Below, piece after piece: positions 48,799 through 60,518 of a stretch of DNA of 64,000 nt; positions within the stretch are counted from its first letter, which is position 1; each line of letters begins with the position of its first letter. Under the pieces are notes generated by a model that saw only the letters and a list, made by a program, of their open reading frames with translations, was not told where the DNA came from and did no database searches. The position numbers and the translations under genes were made by a program. Source of the stretch: Francisella sp. SYW-9 (GTDB taxonomy: Bacteria; Pseudomonadota; Gammaproteobacteria; Francisellales; Francisellaceae); NCBI RefSeq assembly GCF_008711465.1, contig NZ_VXKQ01000030.1, positions 1-64,000 on the forward strand, read 5' to 3'.

Positions 48799-49827
48799 AT
48801 GAGGCGTTTATTTATTAGCTTAGCCTGTATAACACTTTTTGGGTGTAGCACTTCACCTAAGTATTATAACCCGCTTAATTTTGATCATAATAATAAAAAA
48901 ACAAATACTCTAAAAACATCAAAAAATATAAAAAAAACTGAATCTATAGCTCCTAGTTGGTTTACAACTGGGCAAAATAATTCTGATAATCTACTCTATG
49001 GTTTTGGAACAGGCAAAACTTTAGATCAAGCAACAAGTAATGCCTTAGCTGATATGACTCAAAGGTTACAAGTGATAGTTTCCTCAACCACAAGCTTTGA
49101 AAATATCATCAATAATAACAGTGTCTCACAAAGATTAATCCAACAAGTTACGACACATACAGCTAAATTTAATATTCCTAATTATAATATTATCAATCAG
49201 GAAAAATCATACGACACTTACTATATTGAAATACAAATCAATAAACAACACACTATCAACGATTTACAAAAGATTATAAAAAGTAATCTTGAGCTAGCAA
49301 CTAAATCTTTAGGCAATACCCTAAATAAAAGCTCTCTTTATAGGTTTGATATAGCACAAAATGTGAATAATAATATTAAAACTATAAGAAGTAGCCTTAG
49401 AACATTACTTATATTATCTCCTGATATAAATATTGAACAGCAAATGATAGAGCTAAATAATATAGATAACGAACTAATTAATCTCAAAAGAAGTATACAA
49501 ATATATGTAGATAAACAAAATAGCGGATTTTTTTATGATTCCCTAGAAAAGTTTCTAAGAGTTAATGACTATACAATTGTTAATAATAGAGATCTTGCAA
49601 ATATTTATATTACACTAAAATTACAAAGCTATGATAGTGTTTATAAAAATCAAAACTACTGTCTAAACAATAAAATTGAACTTCAAGTCTTTGATAAAAC
49701 TTCTGGACAAATATATCCCAAACAATACAGTGTCAAAGCATGTTCAAAGCAAGGTCGGTCAGTAGCTATAGACAAAGCTGTTCAAATATTCTATTCTCAG
49801 TTAGAGAATGCAAAAAGAGTTTACTAA
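48799..49827 (+). CDS. LPP20-family lipoprotein
   Basis: A 342-residue predicted outer-membrane lipoprotein. The signal sequence ends with LFGC (Cys16). Residues about 50-160 match the LPP20 pattern: PSWF, GFGTGKTLDQATSNALADM and a following amphipathic repeat. The remainder is Asn/Ile-rich and helical. Function is unknown in the family. The next gene starts 6 bases after its stop, so they probably form one operon. Confidence 0.75.
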   Translation: MRRLFISLACITLFGCSTSPKYYNPLNFDHNNKKTNTLKTSKNIKKTESIAPSWFTTGQNNSDNLLYGFGTGKTLDQATSNALADMTQRLQVIVSSTTSFENIINNNSVSQRLIQQVTTHTAKFNIPNYNIINQEKSYDTYYIEIQINKQHTINDLQKIIKSNLELATKSLGNTLNKSSLYRFDIAQNVNNNIKTIRSSLRTLLILSPDINIEQQMIELNNIDNELINLKRSIQIYVDKQNSGFFYDSLEKFLRVNDYTIVNNRDLANIYITLKLQSYDSVYKNQNYCLNNKIELQVFDKTSGQIYPKQYSVKACSKQGRSVAIDKAVQIFYSQLENAKRVY

Positions 49828-49832
49828 AGATA

Positions 49833-50258
49833 ATGAGCATAAAAATAATCCCTGAAAAAGTTGCTAAAATTAACTCACACAAAACCCGCAAAAAAATAAC
49901 TAATTCAACTTATGCTAGTAAAGAACTAATAAGTAGAGCCTCATATCTAAAAACTTCTCTTGAAGTTGCTAATAGAGAATTACAAAAATTAAACCTACCA
50001 TATTTAAATGAAACAGAGATTGTTTTTTATTCACCTCAAAAAATTATCCTGCAAAGCGATAGAGAAATATTAAAATCAAAAGTTAAAGAATTACATGATC
50101 AATTTATTGATAGATTAAATAAAACTACTTTCTTTTCAAAGGTTAATGAAATAGATATAACTATAGACTATAGTAAGCCTAAAAAAGGTAATACCAAAAA
50201 AGTTAATAAGTATACAAAAAAAGCGATAGAAAAATTAAAAAAAGATTTAAAGTTATAG
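49833..50258 (+). CDS. DciA-like (DUF721) protein, probable replicative helicase loader
   Basis: A 141-residue basic protein. The core (about 40-115) fits the DUF721/DciA pattern: LEVANRELQKLNLPYLNE, then a strand IVFYSPQKIILQSD, then a helix REILKSKVKELHDQFIDRL and a final strand EIDITIDYS. A Lys-rich tail follows. Many gammaproteobacteria without DnaC carry such a gene near secA, which supports the assignment. The frame is open from about 49740 inside the lipoprotein gene; ATG 49833 gives a clean N-terminus. Identification is by pattern only. Confidence 0.5.
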   Translation: MSIKIIPEKVAKINSHKTRKKITNSTYASKELISRASYLKTSLEVANRELQKLNLPYLNETEIVFYSPQKIILQSDREILKSKVKELHDQFIDRLNKTTFFSKVNEIDITIDYSKPKKGNTKKVNKYTKKAIEKLKKDLKL

Positions 50259-50259
50259 A

Positions 50260-50982
50260 CTATTTTTCGTCAACAATTCCTAAAGCAACTTCCATCATAT
50301 TTGTAAATGATTGCTCTCTTTGTTGAGAAGTAGTAGATTCACCAGTGATAAAACTATCAGAAATAGTAACAACTGCAGCTGCTTGTTTACCAAGTTCATT
50401 AGCTGTAGCAAATAATGCAGCTGTTTCCATCTCTACCAATCCACACTTATGATTTTTAACGATTTGCTTATAGTCAGTTGCATCTTTTCTATAAAACACA
50501 TCACTACAGTGTGCTTTTGCAACTTTAAGCTCAACTTCTAATCTTTTTGCTGATTTTATTAGCTTTTCATTTAGTTCTTCACTAGCAGAAACATTACGGA
50601 CATTTTCACCTGTAGTAATTTTTATATAATCAGATTCACCATAACTTTCATTAATTAAAACAACATCATAAACTTCTAATTCTGCTTTATAAGACCCTGC
50701 CGAACCAACTCTAATAATATTCTCAACATCATAATACTTGAAAAGCTCATATGCATAAATACCCATACTAGGCATACCCATACCAGAACCCATGACACTT
50801 ACTTTTTTACCTTTATATGTGCCTGTATAAGCAAACATATTTCTAACAGCGTTTACTCTTGTAATATTTTCTAAATAATTTTCAGCTATATATTTTGCTC
50901 TTAGAGGATCTCCTGGCATTATTACAGTTTTTGCAAATTCCTCTTTTGTTGGCGTTTCTATATGAGGAGTAGGTAATGACAT
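50260..50982 (-). CDS. deoD: Purine nucleoside phosphorylase, DeoD type
   Basis: A 240-residue hexameric-type phosphorylase that splits purine nucleosides with phosphate. N-terminal TPHIETPTKEEFAKTVIMPGDPLRAKYIA, the RVGSAGSYK block, and GLVEMETAALFA with the ribose-binding Met-Glu, then TISDSF with the catalytic Asp. Full length. An AAGGAAAGAG ribosome site precedes the ATG. Its 3' end abuts the DciA-like gene with a one-base gap. Confidence 0.95.
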   Translation of the reverse strand: MSLPTPHIETPTKEEFAKTVIMPGDPLRAKYIAENYLENITRVNAVRNMFAYTGTYKGKKVSVMGSGMGMPSMGIYAYELFKYYDVENIIRVGSAGSYKAELEVYDVVLINESYGESDYIKITTGENVRNVSASEELNEKLIKSAKRLEVELKVAKAHCSDVFYRKDATDYKQIVKNHKCGLVEMETAALFATANELGKQAAAVVTISDSFITGESTTSQQREQSFTNMMEVALGIVDEK

Positions 50983-51143
50983 ATCTCTTTCCTTATTAAT
51001 AGTAATGTTTAAAACTCTTGGAACTATATTAGCATAATTAGAAAAATTTTATTATTCTAATAATAAATTTATACGATTAATTATTTTTAATTTATGTGAA
51101 AAATGGAATTTATACAAGAGATATTTAAATTAAGATTAGAATA

Positions 51144-53084
51144 TTATAGATTTTCTTCTGAAGATGTGTCCTCTGAATCACTTTGTTCATCAGCAATTGG
51201 AGCTATAACTTTAGCTTGTTCTTCTTTAGGTTTATAACTATCACCATAATCTCCAGGCTCTCGAACATCACGTCTTGCCATCAGATCATCTACCTGCATA
51301 GCATCTATAGTCTCGTACTTCATTAGAGCATCTGCCATTGCATGCAGAATATCTATATTTTCTTCTAAAAGTTTCTTAGCTTTTTTATAACTTGTCTCAA
51401 TAAGTTTACGAACTTCTGAGTCAACCTCACGAATAGTAGAATCTGAAAGTTTAGCAGATTTTCCACCATTGCCACCAAATGGGCCATCATCTTCAACATC
51501 ATATAATATTGTACCCATAGAGTCCGAAAGACCCCAACGAGCGACATAATTACGCGCAATATCTGTAGCTACTTGAATATCATTAGACGCACCAGTAGTC
51601 ACATGATCATAACCAAATATAAGTTCTTCTGCTATCCTACCACCAAATATACTACATAAACGACCATGAAGCACTAACCTACTTTGGCTAACAGTATCAC
51701 CCTCTGGCATATACATAGTTACACCTAAAGCTCTACCTCTAGGAATAATACTTACCTTATAAACAGGATCATGTTCTGGCATTAATCTACCTATGATAGC
51801 ATGACCTGCTTCATGATAAGCTGTAAGTTTTTTCTCTTTTTCAGTCATAGCCATAGTTCTTCTTTCAGAACCCATAAGAATTTTATCTTTAGCTTTCTCA
51901 AAATCAGCCATTGTAACTTTATCTTTTGATTCTCTAGCTGCGAATAAAGCTGCTTCATTAACAAGATTTGCTAACTCTGCACCTGAAAAACCAGGAGTTC
52001 CTCGAGCGATCCAGTCTGCTCTTACATCATCGCCAAGAGCCACCTTTTTCATATGAACTTTTAGTATAGATTCACGACCTTTAACAGTTGGTAAACCTAC
52101 ATCAACCTGTCTATCAAATCTACCAGGTCTCAATAATGCTCTATCTAAAACATCAGGTCTGTTTGTTGCAGCAATAACGATTACACCCTCATTATCAGCA
52201 AAACCATCCATCTCTACAAGCATTTGGTTAAGAGTTTGCTCTCTCTCATCATTACCGCCACCCATACCAGAGCCACGATGTCTTCCAACAGCATCTATTT
52301 CATCGATAAATACCAAACAAGGTGCTTTTTTCTTTGCTTGATCAAACATATCACGCACACGAGATGCACCAACACCGACAAACATCTCTACAAAATCAGA
52401 ACCTGAAATAGAGAAAAATGGTACCTTAGCTTCTCCAGCAATAGCTCTAGCTAATAGAGTTTTACCAGTTCCTGGCGGCCCAACCATTAATACACCTTTA
52501 GGGATCTTACCTCCAATTTTTTCATATTTTTTTGGTTCACGTAAGAAATCAACGATCTCAGCAACCTCTCCTTTTGCTTCATCAACACCTGCGACATCTT
52601 CTAAAGTTACTTTTATTTCATCCTCACCAAGTAGTTTTGCTTTACTCTTACCAACAGAAAAAGGTCCTCCTTTGCTTCCACCACCAGCTTTTACCATCAT
52701 ATATATGAAAAAGCCAAATATAAGCAGCATTGGCAACCAGTTTAGTAAGAATGCTAAGAACAAGTTTGGTTTTTCAGGGGCTTTAGCTTTGATTGTAGCC
52801 TTGCTATCTTCAAGCTTATTAACCAATCCACCATCTAAAAGTGGCGCATAAGTTACAAAGCTTTGCCCTGAAGTAGTTTTACCTTTGATTGTTCTTCCAT
52901 CAACATCAACCGAACTTATTTGATTATCTTTTAATTTTGAGACAAAAGCAGAATAATCTAAACTATTAGACGATGAACTCGTATCATTAATACCATTGAA
53001 AAGCAGCAACATTCCACCAATGATTAACACCCAAAAAATAATATTTTTTATCATATTATTTTTATTATCATTTTTTTGTGCCAT
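51144..53084 (-). CDS. ftsH: ATP-dependent zinc metalloprotease FtsH
   Basis: A 646-residue membrane-anchored AAA protease that degrades misfolded membrane proteins and regulators such as LpxC. Two membrane helices (about 13-30 and 107-130) bracket a periplasmic domain. The Walker A is [12 protein letters not shown], Walker [11 protein letters not shown], second-region-of-homology with RPGRFDRQV, and the zinc site HEAGH. The acidic C-terminus is typical. Full length. Confidence 0.98.
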   Translation of the reverse strand: MAQKNDNKNNMIKNIIFWVLIIGGMLLLFNGINDTSSSSNSLDYSAFVSKLKDNQISSVDVDGRTIKGKTTSGQSFVTYAPLLDGGLVNKLEDSKATIKAKAPEKPNLFLAFLLNWLPMLLIFGFFIYMMVKAGGGSKGGPFSVGKSKAKLLGEDEIKVTLEDVAGVDEAKGEVAEIVDFLREPKKYEKIGGKIPKGVLMVGPPGTGKTLLARAIAGEAKVPFFSISGSDFVEMFVGVGASRVRDMFDQAKKKAPCLVFIDEIDAVGRHRGSGMGGGNDEREQTLNQMLVEMDGFADNEGVIVIAATNRPDVLDRALLRPGRFDRQVDVGLPTVKGRESILKVHMKKVALGDDVRADWIARGTPGFSGAELANLVNEAALFAARESKDKVTMADFEKAKDKILMGSERRTMAMTEKEKKLTAYHEAGHAIIGRLMPEHDPVYKVSIIPRGRALGVTMYMPEGDTVSQSRLVLHGRLCSIFGGRIAEELIFGYDHVTTGASNDIQVATDIARNYVARWGLSDSMGTILYDVEDDGPFGGNGGKSAKLSDSTIREVDSEVRKLIETSYKKAKKLLEENIDILHAMADALMKYETIDAMQVDDLMARRDVREPGDYGDSYKPKEEQAKVIAPIADEQSDSEDTSSEENL

Positions 53085-53273
53085 ATGATTATTATTATCC
53101 TATTTTTCTTTGAATTCTTAAAATATAATTTTGACTAGTATACTATATTAAAAAAATTGCCTATTAGCTAGTCGTTTTATTAAATAATTGCATAAAAGCT
53201 CTATCATATAAAGGATTTAAAGCTAAAATATCTCTCATGTAATTGTAAACTTAATTATGCTCTTACTCAACAA

Positions 53274-54665
53274 ATGAATAAAGACAAAATAATCGCCTAT
53301 ACAATAGGTCTGATATTACTTATTGAACTAATTGATGGATCGGCTCTAAATACAGCTCTACCTCAAATTGCTTATGACCTTCATGTGAATGCTATAACAT
53401 TAAAAGTAGCCATTACAGTATACCTTCTTACACTAGGTTTATTCATCCCTGCCTCTGGCTGGATCTCTGATAAAATTGGAAGTAAGAACCTACTTATAGT
53501 TTCAATTATAGGATTTACGATATCATCAGTTGCATGTGGATTATCTACAGGGATTATTAGTCTAGTTTTTTTTAGAGCTATTCAGGGAATTTTTGGAGCA
53601 TTTACTGCACCAGTTGCTCGTCTGGCTATGGTTAAGATATTTAAACACGATAGACTCAAAGCTATGGCTCTTGTATCTGCTGTAGCAACCTTAGGACCTA
53701 TTATAGGACCTTTATTTGGTGGTGCCATTACTACTCATTTAGGTTGGCGCATGATTTTCTTTATCAATTTACCTGTTGGGCTAATTACTGCAATATTAAT
53801 ATATTGCTATTTACCAAACATTACTTCTTCTTATGTTAGAAGATTTGATTTAAAAGGCTTTATAATTATTGGCTTATCAATTTCTCTACTTATGTTTTTT
53901 ATTGATTTAATAATCGATCCACAAATCTTACCTTATTTAAAATGGTTAATGCTAATAGTTTCAGTCATTCTCTTTTTACTATATATAAAGCATGCTATGT
54001 TACTAAAGAATAATGCTGTTATAAATATTAATATTTTTAAAAATAGTTGCTTTAGATACTTTATTATAATTAGCTCATTAACCAGATTGTTAACTATGGG
54101 AATATTATTCCTACTGCCACTATATTTACAAACAAAGCAAGGGTTTAACGCCTTTGAGTCAGGTTTAGTTATAATGTGTTTTTTAATACCTTTTTGGTTT
54201 GCAAAAAAGATAGTTAAGGAAATATTGTCTAGGCTTCACTATTATAAATTCTTCATAATTAACCTATGTCTAATGGCTCTTGGATATTTACTTTTAGGGT
54301 TAGTCTTAATTGATTTTAACTTCTTAATTTTCTCTATATTACTTATAATTATAGGAGCTTGTTTCAGTATGTTTACTACAGTCTGTAATGCTGGAATATA
54401 CAATTCTATAAAAGAAGATAAATATATGAACCCAACAAGTATTATTAATAGTTCAGTAATTCAACTTAGCAACGCTTTTGCAATCTCTTGGGTTAGTATT
54501 GTACTAGCAAGCCTATCAGGTATCACCCACATAGATTTTAAATCCGTAATATCTATATCTGCATTTTCTTGGGTACAAGTTATTTATTGTCTAGGACTTA
54601 TATCAATTCTAATCTATGTTATATTAGGAAAACCCCAAGATTTAAAAGATATTCCAGCTACTTAA
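53274..54665 (+). CDS. MFS multidrug exporter, DHA2 (EmrB/QacA) family
   Basis: A 463-residue inner-membrane protein with about 14 hydrophobic segments. LIDGSALNTALPQIAYDL in helix 1, GWISDKIGSKNLL in loop 2-3 and the motif C-like GPIIGPLFGGAITTHLGWRMIFFINLPVG at helices 5-6 are marks of 14-helix DHA2 drug:proton antiporters. No EmrA adaptor gene is adjacent. Divergent from ftsH; the ribosome site is weak. Confidence 0.85.
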   Translation: MNKDKIIAYTIGLILLIELIDGSALNTALPQIAYDLHVNAITLKVAITVYLLTLGLFIPASGWISDKIGSKNLLIVSIIGFTISSVACGLSTGIISLVFFRAIQGIFGAFTAPVARLAMVKIFKHDRLKAMALVSAVATLGPIIGPLFGGAITTHLGWRMIFFINLPVGLITAILIYCYLPNITSSYVRRFDLKGFIIIGLSISLLMFFIDLIIDPQILPYLKWLMLIVSVILFLLYIKHAMLLKNNAVININIFKNSCFRYFIIISSLTRLLTMGILFLLPLYLQTKQGFNAFESGLVIMCFLIPFWFAKKIVKEILSRLHYYKFFIINLCLMALGYLLLGLVLIDFNFLIFSILLIIIGACFSMFTTVCNAGIYNSIKEDKYMNPTSIINSSVIQLSNAFAISWVSIVLASLSGITHIDFKSVISISAFSWVQVIYCLGLISILIYVILGKPQDLKDIPAT

Positions 54666-54727
54666 AGTTATTTATTACTTAATAAGAAACAACATTCCTA
54701 TAGAGAGTCTTCTAAAAAATCATCGTC

Positions 54728-54750
54728 ATCCTCGTACTTAATACGAAGAT
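54728..54750. repeat. Short palindromic repeat, 9-5-9 hairpin (copy B)
   Basis: ATCCTCGTA - CTTAA - TACGAAGAT forms a 9-bp stem with one mismatch (position 4) and a 5-base loop, flanked by GTC and CTC. It has the same layout, outer bases and loop start (CTT) as 43818-43840. It lies in the gap between the convergent DHA2 gene and uvrA, and may work there as a terminator. Confidence 0.65.
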
Positions 54751-54805
54751 CTCAAGAAATTTTAAAATATTAGAAATAATTTTGGTAACTAGAAGAAAGT
54801 AAAAA

Positions 54806-57628
54806 TCAAATTAGATCTTTTAGATACTTACCTGTATATGATTCTTTACATTCAATGATATCTTCAGGAGTCCCTTCAAATATAATCTGTCCACCTTTAT
54901 TACCACCTTCTGGGCCTAAGTCAATAATCCAGTCAGCCATTTTTATAACATCTAGATTGTGCTCAATAATTACTACTGTATTACCTTTATCTCGTAGGTC
55001 CATAATTACTTTTAAAAGCTGATGAATATCATAAAAATGCAGACCAGTAGTTGGCTCATCAAGTATATATAAAGTCTTACCAGTTGAGCGTTTAGAAAGC
55101 TCTTTAGCTAGTTTTACACGTTGGGCTTCACCACCTGATAATGTCGTCGCACTTTGACCTAGCTTGATATACGATAAGCCAACATTTACTAATGCTTGAA
55201 GCTTAGACTTAATACTTGGGACAGCATCATAAAACTCAAGAGCATCTTCAACAGTCATTTCTAAAACTTCATAGATATTTTTACTTTTATACTGTACGGA
55301 TAATGTTTCACGGTTATAACGCTTACCTTCACAAACATCACATGCAACATATACATCTGCCAAGAAATGCATCTCTACTTTAATAACACCATCACCTTGA
55401 CAAGCTTCACATCGACCACCACGAACATTAAAACTAAATCTACCGGCAGTATATCCTCGAGATCTAGACTCAGCTGTAGCTGCAAATAACTCTCTAATTG
55501 GTGTAAATACACCAGTATAAGTTGCAGGATTTGAACGTGGCGTTCTTCCAATTGGTGATTGGTCAATATCAATAACTTTATCTAAATGATTGAAGCCCTT
55601 ATGTGATTGATATTCCATTGGCACTAAGTTACTTCTGTTTAGTAACCTTGAAGCTAAAGGATATAATGTTCTATTTATAAGAGTTGACTTGCCTGATCCT
55701 GAAACACCTGTTACACAAGTAAGCACTCCTATTGGAATTTTCAGATCATCGCCTTGAAGGTTATTCCCAGAAGCTCCTTTAATCTGTAAATATCTATTTT
55801 TACTTGCCTTTAGGCGCTTCTGAGGTACTTCTATTTTTTTACGCTCACTTAGATAATCTGCAGTTAATGATTTTTTATTACTAACAATAGTTTTATAGCT
55901 TCCTGCAGCTACAACCTCACCACCATGAACACCTGCCATTGGGCCCATGTCAATTATATAATCTGCCTGACGAATAGCATCCTCATCATGCTCAACAACT
56001 ATTACTGTATTTCCTAGACTCTTAAGATTGTGTAAGGCATCTAATAAGCGCTGATTATCTCTTTGATGTAGACCTATAGATGGCTCATCTAATATATACA
56101 TTACACCAACAAGACCAGCTCCTATTTGACTTGCCAAACGAATACGTTGGGCTTCACCGCCAGAAAGAGTATCTGCCTGCCTAGCAAGATTTAAATACTC
56201 TAAACCAACATTCTCTAAGAACCTAACTCTTAGCTTAATTTCTTTAAGTAAGTTTTCCGCAATAACTTGTTGTTGACCAACAAACTCTAAATCATCCAAC
56301 CAATTTAATAGATCTTCTATTGATAAAGCACAAACATCTGCAATATTCTTATCAGCTATAAAAATATTTCTAGCATACTCATTAACTCTAGCGCCATTAC
56401 ATGATTTACATGTAAGATTACTCATCAATTCATAAAGATCTTTTTTGACCATATCCGAATCAGATTCATAATATCTGCGTTCAAAATGAGGAATAACTCC
56501 TTCAAAGGTTTTATTTCTAACTTGTCTACCGCCTCGAATTGAGTCAATAGTCATCTTGATCATCTCATCACCTGAACCATACAAAACTATATCTTGTATT
56601 TTTTTTGATAACTTTTCAAAAGGTTCATCTAAAGAGAAATCATAATGAGTTGCTATAGATTCTAGTTGCGAGTAATAATATTGATTTGCTTTATTCCATT
56701 TAACGATAGCGCCACTTTTTAAAGATAAGCTAGGATCTATAATTATTTTTTTCTCATCAAAGAACTCTTTAACACCTAGACCATCACAGCTACTACATGC
56801 CCCTAAAGGACTATTAAACGAAAATATTCTTGGCGATAACTCTTTTAAAGCAAAATTACATAAAGGACAAGCATGCTTTGATGAAAACAAAATATCTTCA
56901 GCATTTTCATCACTCATATTTACTAACCTAACGATACCTTCTCCTAGATCTAGAGCTGTTTCTATAGATTCTGCAATCCGCTGTTGGTTATCTTTTTTAG
57001 GTTTAAATCTATCTACAACAACATCAATGTTATGTTTTTTATAACGATCTAACTCAGGATGCTCTTCATCAAGGTTATAAAACTCATTATTAATTCTTAC
57101 TCGGATATAACCTTGGGCTAATATCTTGTCTAACAATGTATGATGAGTACCTTTTTTCTCTGAAACTACTGGTGCTAATATCATTAATCTAGTGTTATCA
57201 TCAAACTCTAGAGTTTTATCAACCATTTGACTTATAGTTTGAGCCTTTAACTCTATATGATGAGTTGGACATCTAGGAGTACCAGCTCGAGCAAAAAATA
57301 CTCTTAAGTAATCATATATTTCTGTAACTGTCCCGACTGTTGATCGAGGGTTGTGAGAAGTTGTCTTTTGATCAATTGAAATAGCAGGTGAAAGTCCCTC
57401 AATATGCTCAACTTCTGGCTTATCCATCATTGATAAGAATTGTCTTGCATATGAGGATAAAGACTCAACATACCTTCTTTGCCCTTCGGCATATAAGGTA
57501 TCAAAAGCTAATGATGATTTACCGGAGCCACTAAGTCCTGTAATAACAGTTAGTTTATCTCTAGGTATTTCAACATCGATGTTCTTCAGATTATGGGTTT
57601 TTGCACCCTTAATGATAATTTTTTTCAT
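54806..57628 (-). CDS. uvrA: Excinuclease ABC subunit A
   Basis: A 940-residue damage-sensing ATPase of nucleotide excision repair. Two ABC modules: Walker A motifs [19 protein letters not shown] (about 31-49) and [12 protein letters not shown] (about 640), signature sequences [12 protein letters not shown] and [12 protein letters not shown], and two zinc modules (CPLCNFAL and CEACQGDG...CDVC). Full length. Confidence 0.98.
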   Translation of the reverse strand: MKKIIIKGAKTHNLKNIDVEIPRDKLTVITGLSGSGKSSLAFDTLYAEGQRRYVESLSSYARQFLSMMDKPEVEHIEGLSPAISIDQKTTSHNPRSTVGTVTEIYDYLRVFFARAGTPRCPTHHIELKAQTISQMVDKTLEFDDNTRLMILAPVVSEKKGTHHTLLDKILAQGYIRVRINNEFYNLDEEHPELDRYKKHNIDVVVDRFKPKKDNQQRIAESIETALDLGEGIVRLVNMSDENAEDILFSSKHACPLCNFALKELSPRIFSFNSPLGACSSCDGLGVKEFFDEKKIIIDPSLSLKSGAIVKWNKANQYYYSQLESIATHYDFSLDEPFEKLSKKIQDIVLYGSGDEMIKMTIDSIRGGRQVRNKTFEGVIPHFERRYYESDSDMVKKDLYELMSNLTCKSCNGARVNEYARNIFIADKNIADVCALSIEDLLNWLDDLEFVGQQQVIAENLLKEIKLRVRFLENVGLEYLNLARQADTLSGGEAQRIRLASQIGAGLVGVMYILDEPSIGLHQRDNQRLLDALHNLKSLGNTVIVVEHDEDAIRQADYIIDMGPMAGVHGGEVVAAGSYKTIVSNKKSLTADYLSERKKIEVPQKRLKASKNRYLQIKGASGNNLQGDDLKIPIGVLTCVTGVSGSGKSTLINRTLYPLASRLLNRSNLVPMEYQSHKGFNHLDKVIDIDQSPIGRTPRSNPATYTGVFTPIRELFAATAESRSRGYTAGRFSFNVRGGRCEACQGDGVIKVEMHFLADVYVACDVCEGKRYNRETLSVQYKSKNIYEVLEMTVEDALEFYDAVPSIKSKLQALVNVGLSYIKLGQSATTLSGGEAQRVKLAKELSKRSTGKTLYILDEPTTGLHFYDIHQLLKVIMDLRDKGNTVVIIEHNLDVIKMADWIIDLGPEGGNKGGQIIFEGTPEDIIECKESYTGKYLKDLI

Positions 57629-57792
57629 AGAAAATTTTATAAGGAACCACCAATTGTAGTAAGTATAAGCACTTATAAATAAAAATAAATTTAATTCTAG
57701 CTACTTATCTTAATAGTTTCACAAAAACTTTATTTTAATATTTAAATTCGCAAAAAGTACATTAATTACAAGTAACTTTGAAGTAATAAATA

Positions 57793-58275
57793 TTACCTAT
57801 ATTCTACTTCTACAATTTCGTAAGTTACTTTACCTTTTGGAGTGTCTAAAACAACCTCGTCACCTTCTTCTTTTTTTATTAAAGCACGAGCTAGAGGCGC
57901 TGCTACAGATATTTTATGATTATCAATACTTGCTTCATCTTCGCCAACGATCTTATAAGTTGTTTCTTCTTCTGTATTAATATTCATAACAGTAACAGTT
58001 GAGCCAAAGATAACCATACCATTGGCTGAAATTTTTGTTACATCAATAACTTGAGCATTTGAAAGTTTTGATTCGATATCTTTAATTCTACCTTCTATAA
58101 TACCTTGTTTCTCTCTTGCAGCATGATATTCAGCATTTTCTTTTAAATCACCATGATCACGCGCTTCAGCAATAGCTTCAATAATATTAGGTCTCTCAAT
58201 TTTTTTAAGTTGATCTAACTCTGCTCTTAAAGCTTGCTCTCCTGCTGGAGTCATAGGTATTCTACCATTAGTCAT
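57793..58275 (-). CDS. greA: Transcription elongation factor GreA
   Basis: A 160-residue factor that triggers transcript cleavage in backtracked RNA polymerase. An N-terminal coiled coil (about 10-75) carries the tip acidic residues in [23 protein letters not shown], and the C-terminal FKBP-like domain has [24 protein letters not shown] site precedes the start; the preceding gene is the FimT-like pseudopilin. Confidence 0.97.
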   Translation of the reverse strand: MTNGRIPMTPAGEQALRAELDQLKKIERPNIIEAIAEARDHGDLKENAEYHAAREKQGIIEGRIKDIESKLSNAQVIDVTKISANGMVIFGSTVTVMNINTEEETTYKIVGEDEASIDNHKISVAAPLARALIKKEEGDEVVLDTPKGKVTYEIVEVEYR

Positions 58276-58310
58276 TGTTGTATTTCTCCTCTAATCAATA
58301 AACATAAAAG

Positions 58311-58895
58311 CTATCCACAAGTATACAGTCCGCCACCATCTTTCGTTTTGCTATCTGTATAAACAACCCTACCTACTAAATTAATAACTAAAGCTGCTTG
58401 GTACTTGTTAGATTTATCACAATATGTAATATTTCCATTTCCTGTTGCCATAAACCCATTAGGACTAATTTTCACATAGCTTGGGCTACCTGATAAATTA
58501 ACAAAGAGATGTCCTCCATGCCCTTTCGGTAAATTCGCAATTATATTATCATCCTCACCATTGTAAGTATCTGTTCCATCATCACTCTCAAAAGCAACAA
58601 GAGGTTCATCACTCCATGATGTTGAATTTGTACAGCTAAAAGTATTTTCATCTAACTTACCATTTGAATCAAAACTATCAGGTGTTGCAGCACAAACAAT
58701 AACAGTTTTACTATCTGTACGTGCCTTTATGACAGCAAATTCAAGCATTTTTTGTAAGTTAGTAAGGCGAGTTTCAGCAAATGTTTTATAGTAAAAGGTA
58801 AATGAGCTAATAGCAGTCATCATAAGTATTGTCATAATAGCAATAACTACCATAACCTCAACTAATGAAAAACCTTTCCTTTTACAAAAAATCAT
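58311..58895 (-). CDS. GspH/FimT-type pseudopilin
   Basis: A 194-residue minor pilin-like protein. The class III leader MIFCKRKG is cleaved before Phe9 (GFSLVEV, with the conserved Glu at mature position 5). A hydrophobic stem helix to about residue 35 and a beta-rich C-terminal domain with four Cys follow. It belongs to type IV pilus or type II secretion minor pilins. No other pilus gene is next to it. It starts 3 bases after the pgi stop and is likely cotranscribed with pgi and greA. Confidence 0.85.
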   Translation of the reverse strand: MIFCKRKGFSLVEVMVVIAIMTILMMTAISSFTFYYKTFAETRLTNLQKMLEFAVIKARTDSKTVIVCAATPDSFDSNGKLDENTFSCTNSTSWSDEPLVAFESDDGTDTYNGEDDNIIANLPKGHGGHLFVNLSGSPSYVKISPNGFMATGNGNITYCDKSNKYQAALVINLVGRVVYTDSKTKDGGGLYTCG

Positions 58896-58898
58896 TCT

Positions 58899-60518
58899 CT
58901 AACTTCTAACCTTAGCTATAAGTTGCTTGGTTGAATCATCTAGATTTTCATATTCATCTGATGAGCCATCACTCATAGCTTTTAAAATATTCTTTCCTAG
59001 CTTTTTACCAAGTTCAACACCCCATTGGTCATAACTATTAATATCCCATAAAACACCCTGAACAAATATCTTATGCTCATATAATGCTATTAGCTGTCCT
59101 AATGAATATGGGCTTAGCTCTTCCAATAAAATAGTTGTGCTTGGCCTATTACCTGGTATTACTTTGTGAGGAGCTAATTTTTCAGCTTCAGACTCACGTA
59201 AACCAGATTTTAAGAGCTCATTATAAACCATATTATACGATTGTCCAAACATTAGTGCTTGAGACTGAGCAAAACAGTTTGCAAGTAAAGCCTGTTGATG
59301 ATTTTGGTAATTATGATGACTGTTTGCAACAGCTACAAAATCTACTGGAATAAAAACATTACCTTGATGTAATAGCTGATGAAAAGCGTGCTGTCCATTT
59401 GTCCCAACACCGCCCCACAGAACTACCCCAGTTTGATAATTAACATCTTGCCCAACTAAATCTACAGATTTACCATTACTCTCCATATCAGCCTGCTGAA
59501 GGTAGTCTACAAAGTAACATAATCTTTCATCATAAGGTAATAATGCTTGAGATTGGCTATTATAGGCACATGAGTAATAACTACCTAATAATCCCATTAT
59601 CACCGGAATATTTCTACTAAAATCAGTTTCTTTAAAATGTTTATCAACAGAATATGCACCGGCTAGTAATTTTTCAAAATTATCATAGCCTATAGCAAAA
59701 GCTATTGACATACCTATAGATGACCATAGTGAATAGCGACCGCCAACCCAGTCCCACATTTTATAGCAATGTTCTAGATCTATACCAAACTCTTCAACCT
59801 TATCTAACTTACTTGATATCGCAACAAAATGATTTGCAACGGCTTTAGAATCTTCATAATGATCAAGCAACCACTCTCTAGCTGATATAGAATTTAAAAG
59901 AGTCTCTTCTGTAGAGAAAGACTTTGATGCAACTATAAACAAAGTAGTTTCTGGATCAACAACATGTAAGGCTTGTAATAATGAATCAGCATCTACATTT
60001 GACACAAAATGCACTTTAAGACCCATACAATGATAAGGCTGCAAAGCTCTAACAACCATCTTAGGACCCAGATCAGAACCACCAATGCCAATATTTACAA
60101 CATCTGTAATCTTCTTACCAGAGAAACCTTTCCAGCTTCCAGATGTAACTTTTTCAACAAGCTCTTTCACTCGTTGTTTTTCTTGTTTGACTTCTTGACG
60201 AATATCTTGCCCATCGACAACTAAAGGAGTGTTAGAAAAATCACGTAATGCCGTATGTAATACAGCTCTATTTTCAGTAGAGTTAATTTTCTCACCTGCA
60301 AACATCTGTGAAACCTTTTCTTTGAGTTTTGAGTTTTCAGCTGACTGTAATAAATCTGTCAAAATTGATTCATTGATAAGATTTTTTGAAAAATCAAAAT
60401 ATACACCATCATAATTCAAAGACAGCTTATTGACTCTATCACTATCTTTTTCAAATTCTGTTTTTAAATTAACATCTTGTTGCTTTAGCTGCTTTTTAGC
60501 TTCATTACAAAATAGCAT
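58899..60518 (-). CDS. pgi: Glucose-6-phosphate isomerase
   Basis: A 539-residue enzyme that interconverts glucose-6-phosphate and fructose-6-phosphate. Motifs: [52 protein letters not shown], the catalytic Glu in the [15 protein letters not shown] region and the C-terminal [15 protein letters not shown] with catalytic Lys. Full length. Its first 14 bases overlap the end of the thiamine pyrophosphokinase gene. Confidence 0.97.
   Translation of the reverse strand: MLFCNEAKKQLKQQDVNLKTEFEKDSDRVNKLSLNYDGVYFDFSKNLINESILTDLLQSAENSKLKEKVSQMFAGEKINSTENRAVLHTALRDFSNTPLVVDGQDIRQEVKQEKQRVKELVEKVTSGSWKGFSGKKITDVVNIGIGGSDLGPKMVVRALQPYHCMGLKVHFVSNVDADSLLQALHVVDPETTLFIVASKSFSTEETLLNSISAREWLLDHYEDSKAVANHFVAISSKLDKVEEFGIDLEHCYKMWDWVGGRYSLWSSIGMSIAFAIGYDNFEKLLAGAYSVDKHFKETDFSRNIPVIMGLLGSYYSCAYNSQSQALLPYDERLCYFVDYLQQADMESNGKSVDLVGQDVNYQTGVVLWGGVGTNGQHAFHQLLHQGNVFIPVDFVAVANSHHNYQNHQQALLANCFAQSQALMFGQSYNMVYNELLKSGLRESEAEKLAPHKVIPGNRPSTTILLEELSPYSLGQLIALYEHKIFVQGVLWDINSYDQWGVELGKKLGKNILKAMSDGSSDEYENLDDSTKQLIAKVRS

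Noticed and set aside
49740-49832. Upstream extension of the DciA-like gene
   Set aside because: It lies inside the lipoprotein coding region in another frame and adds a Cys/Ser-rich segment with no counterpart.
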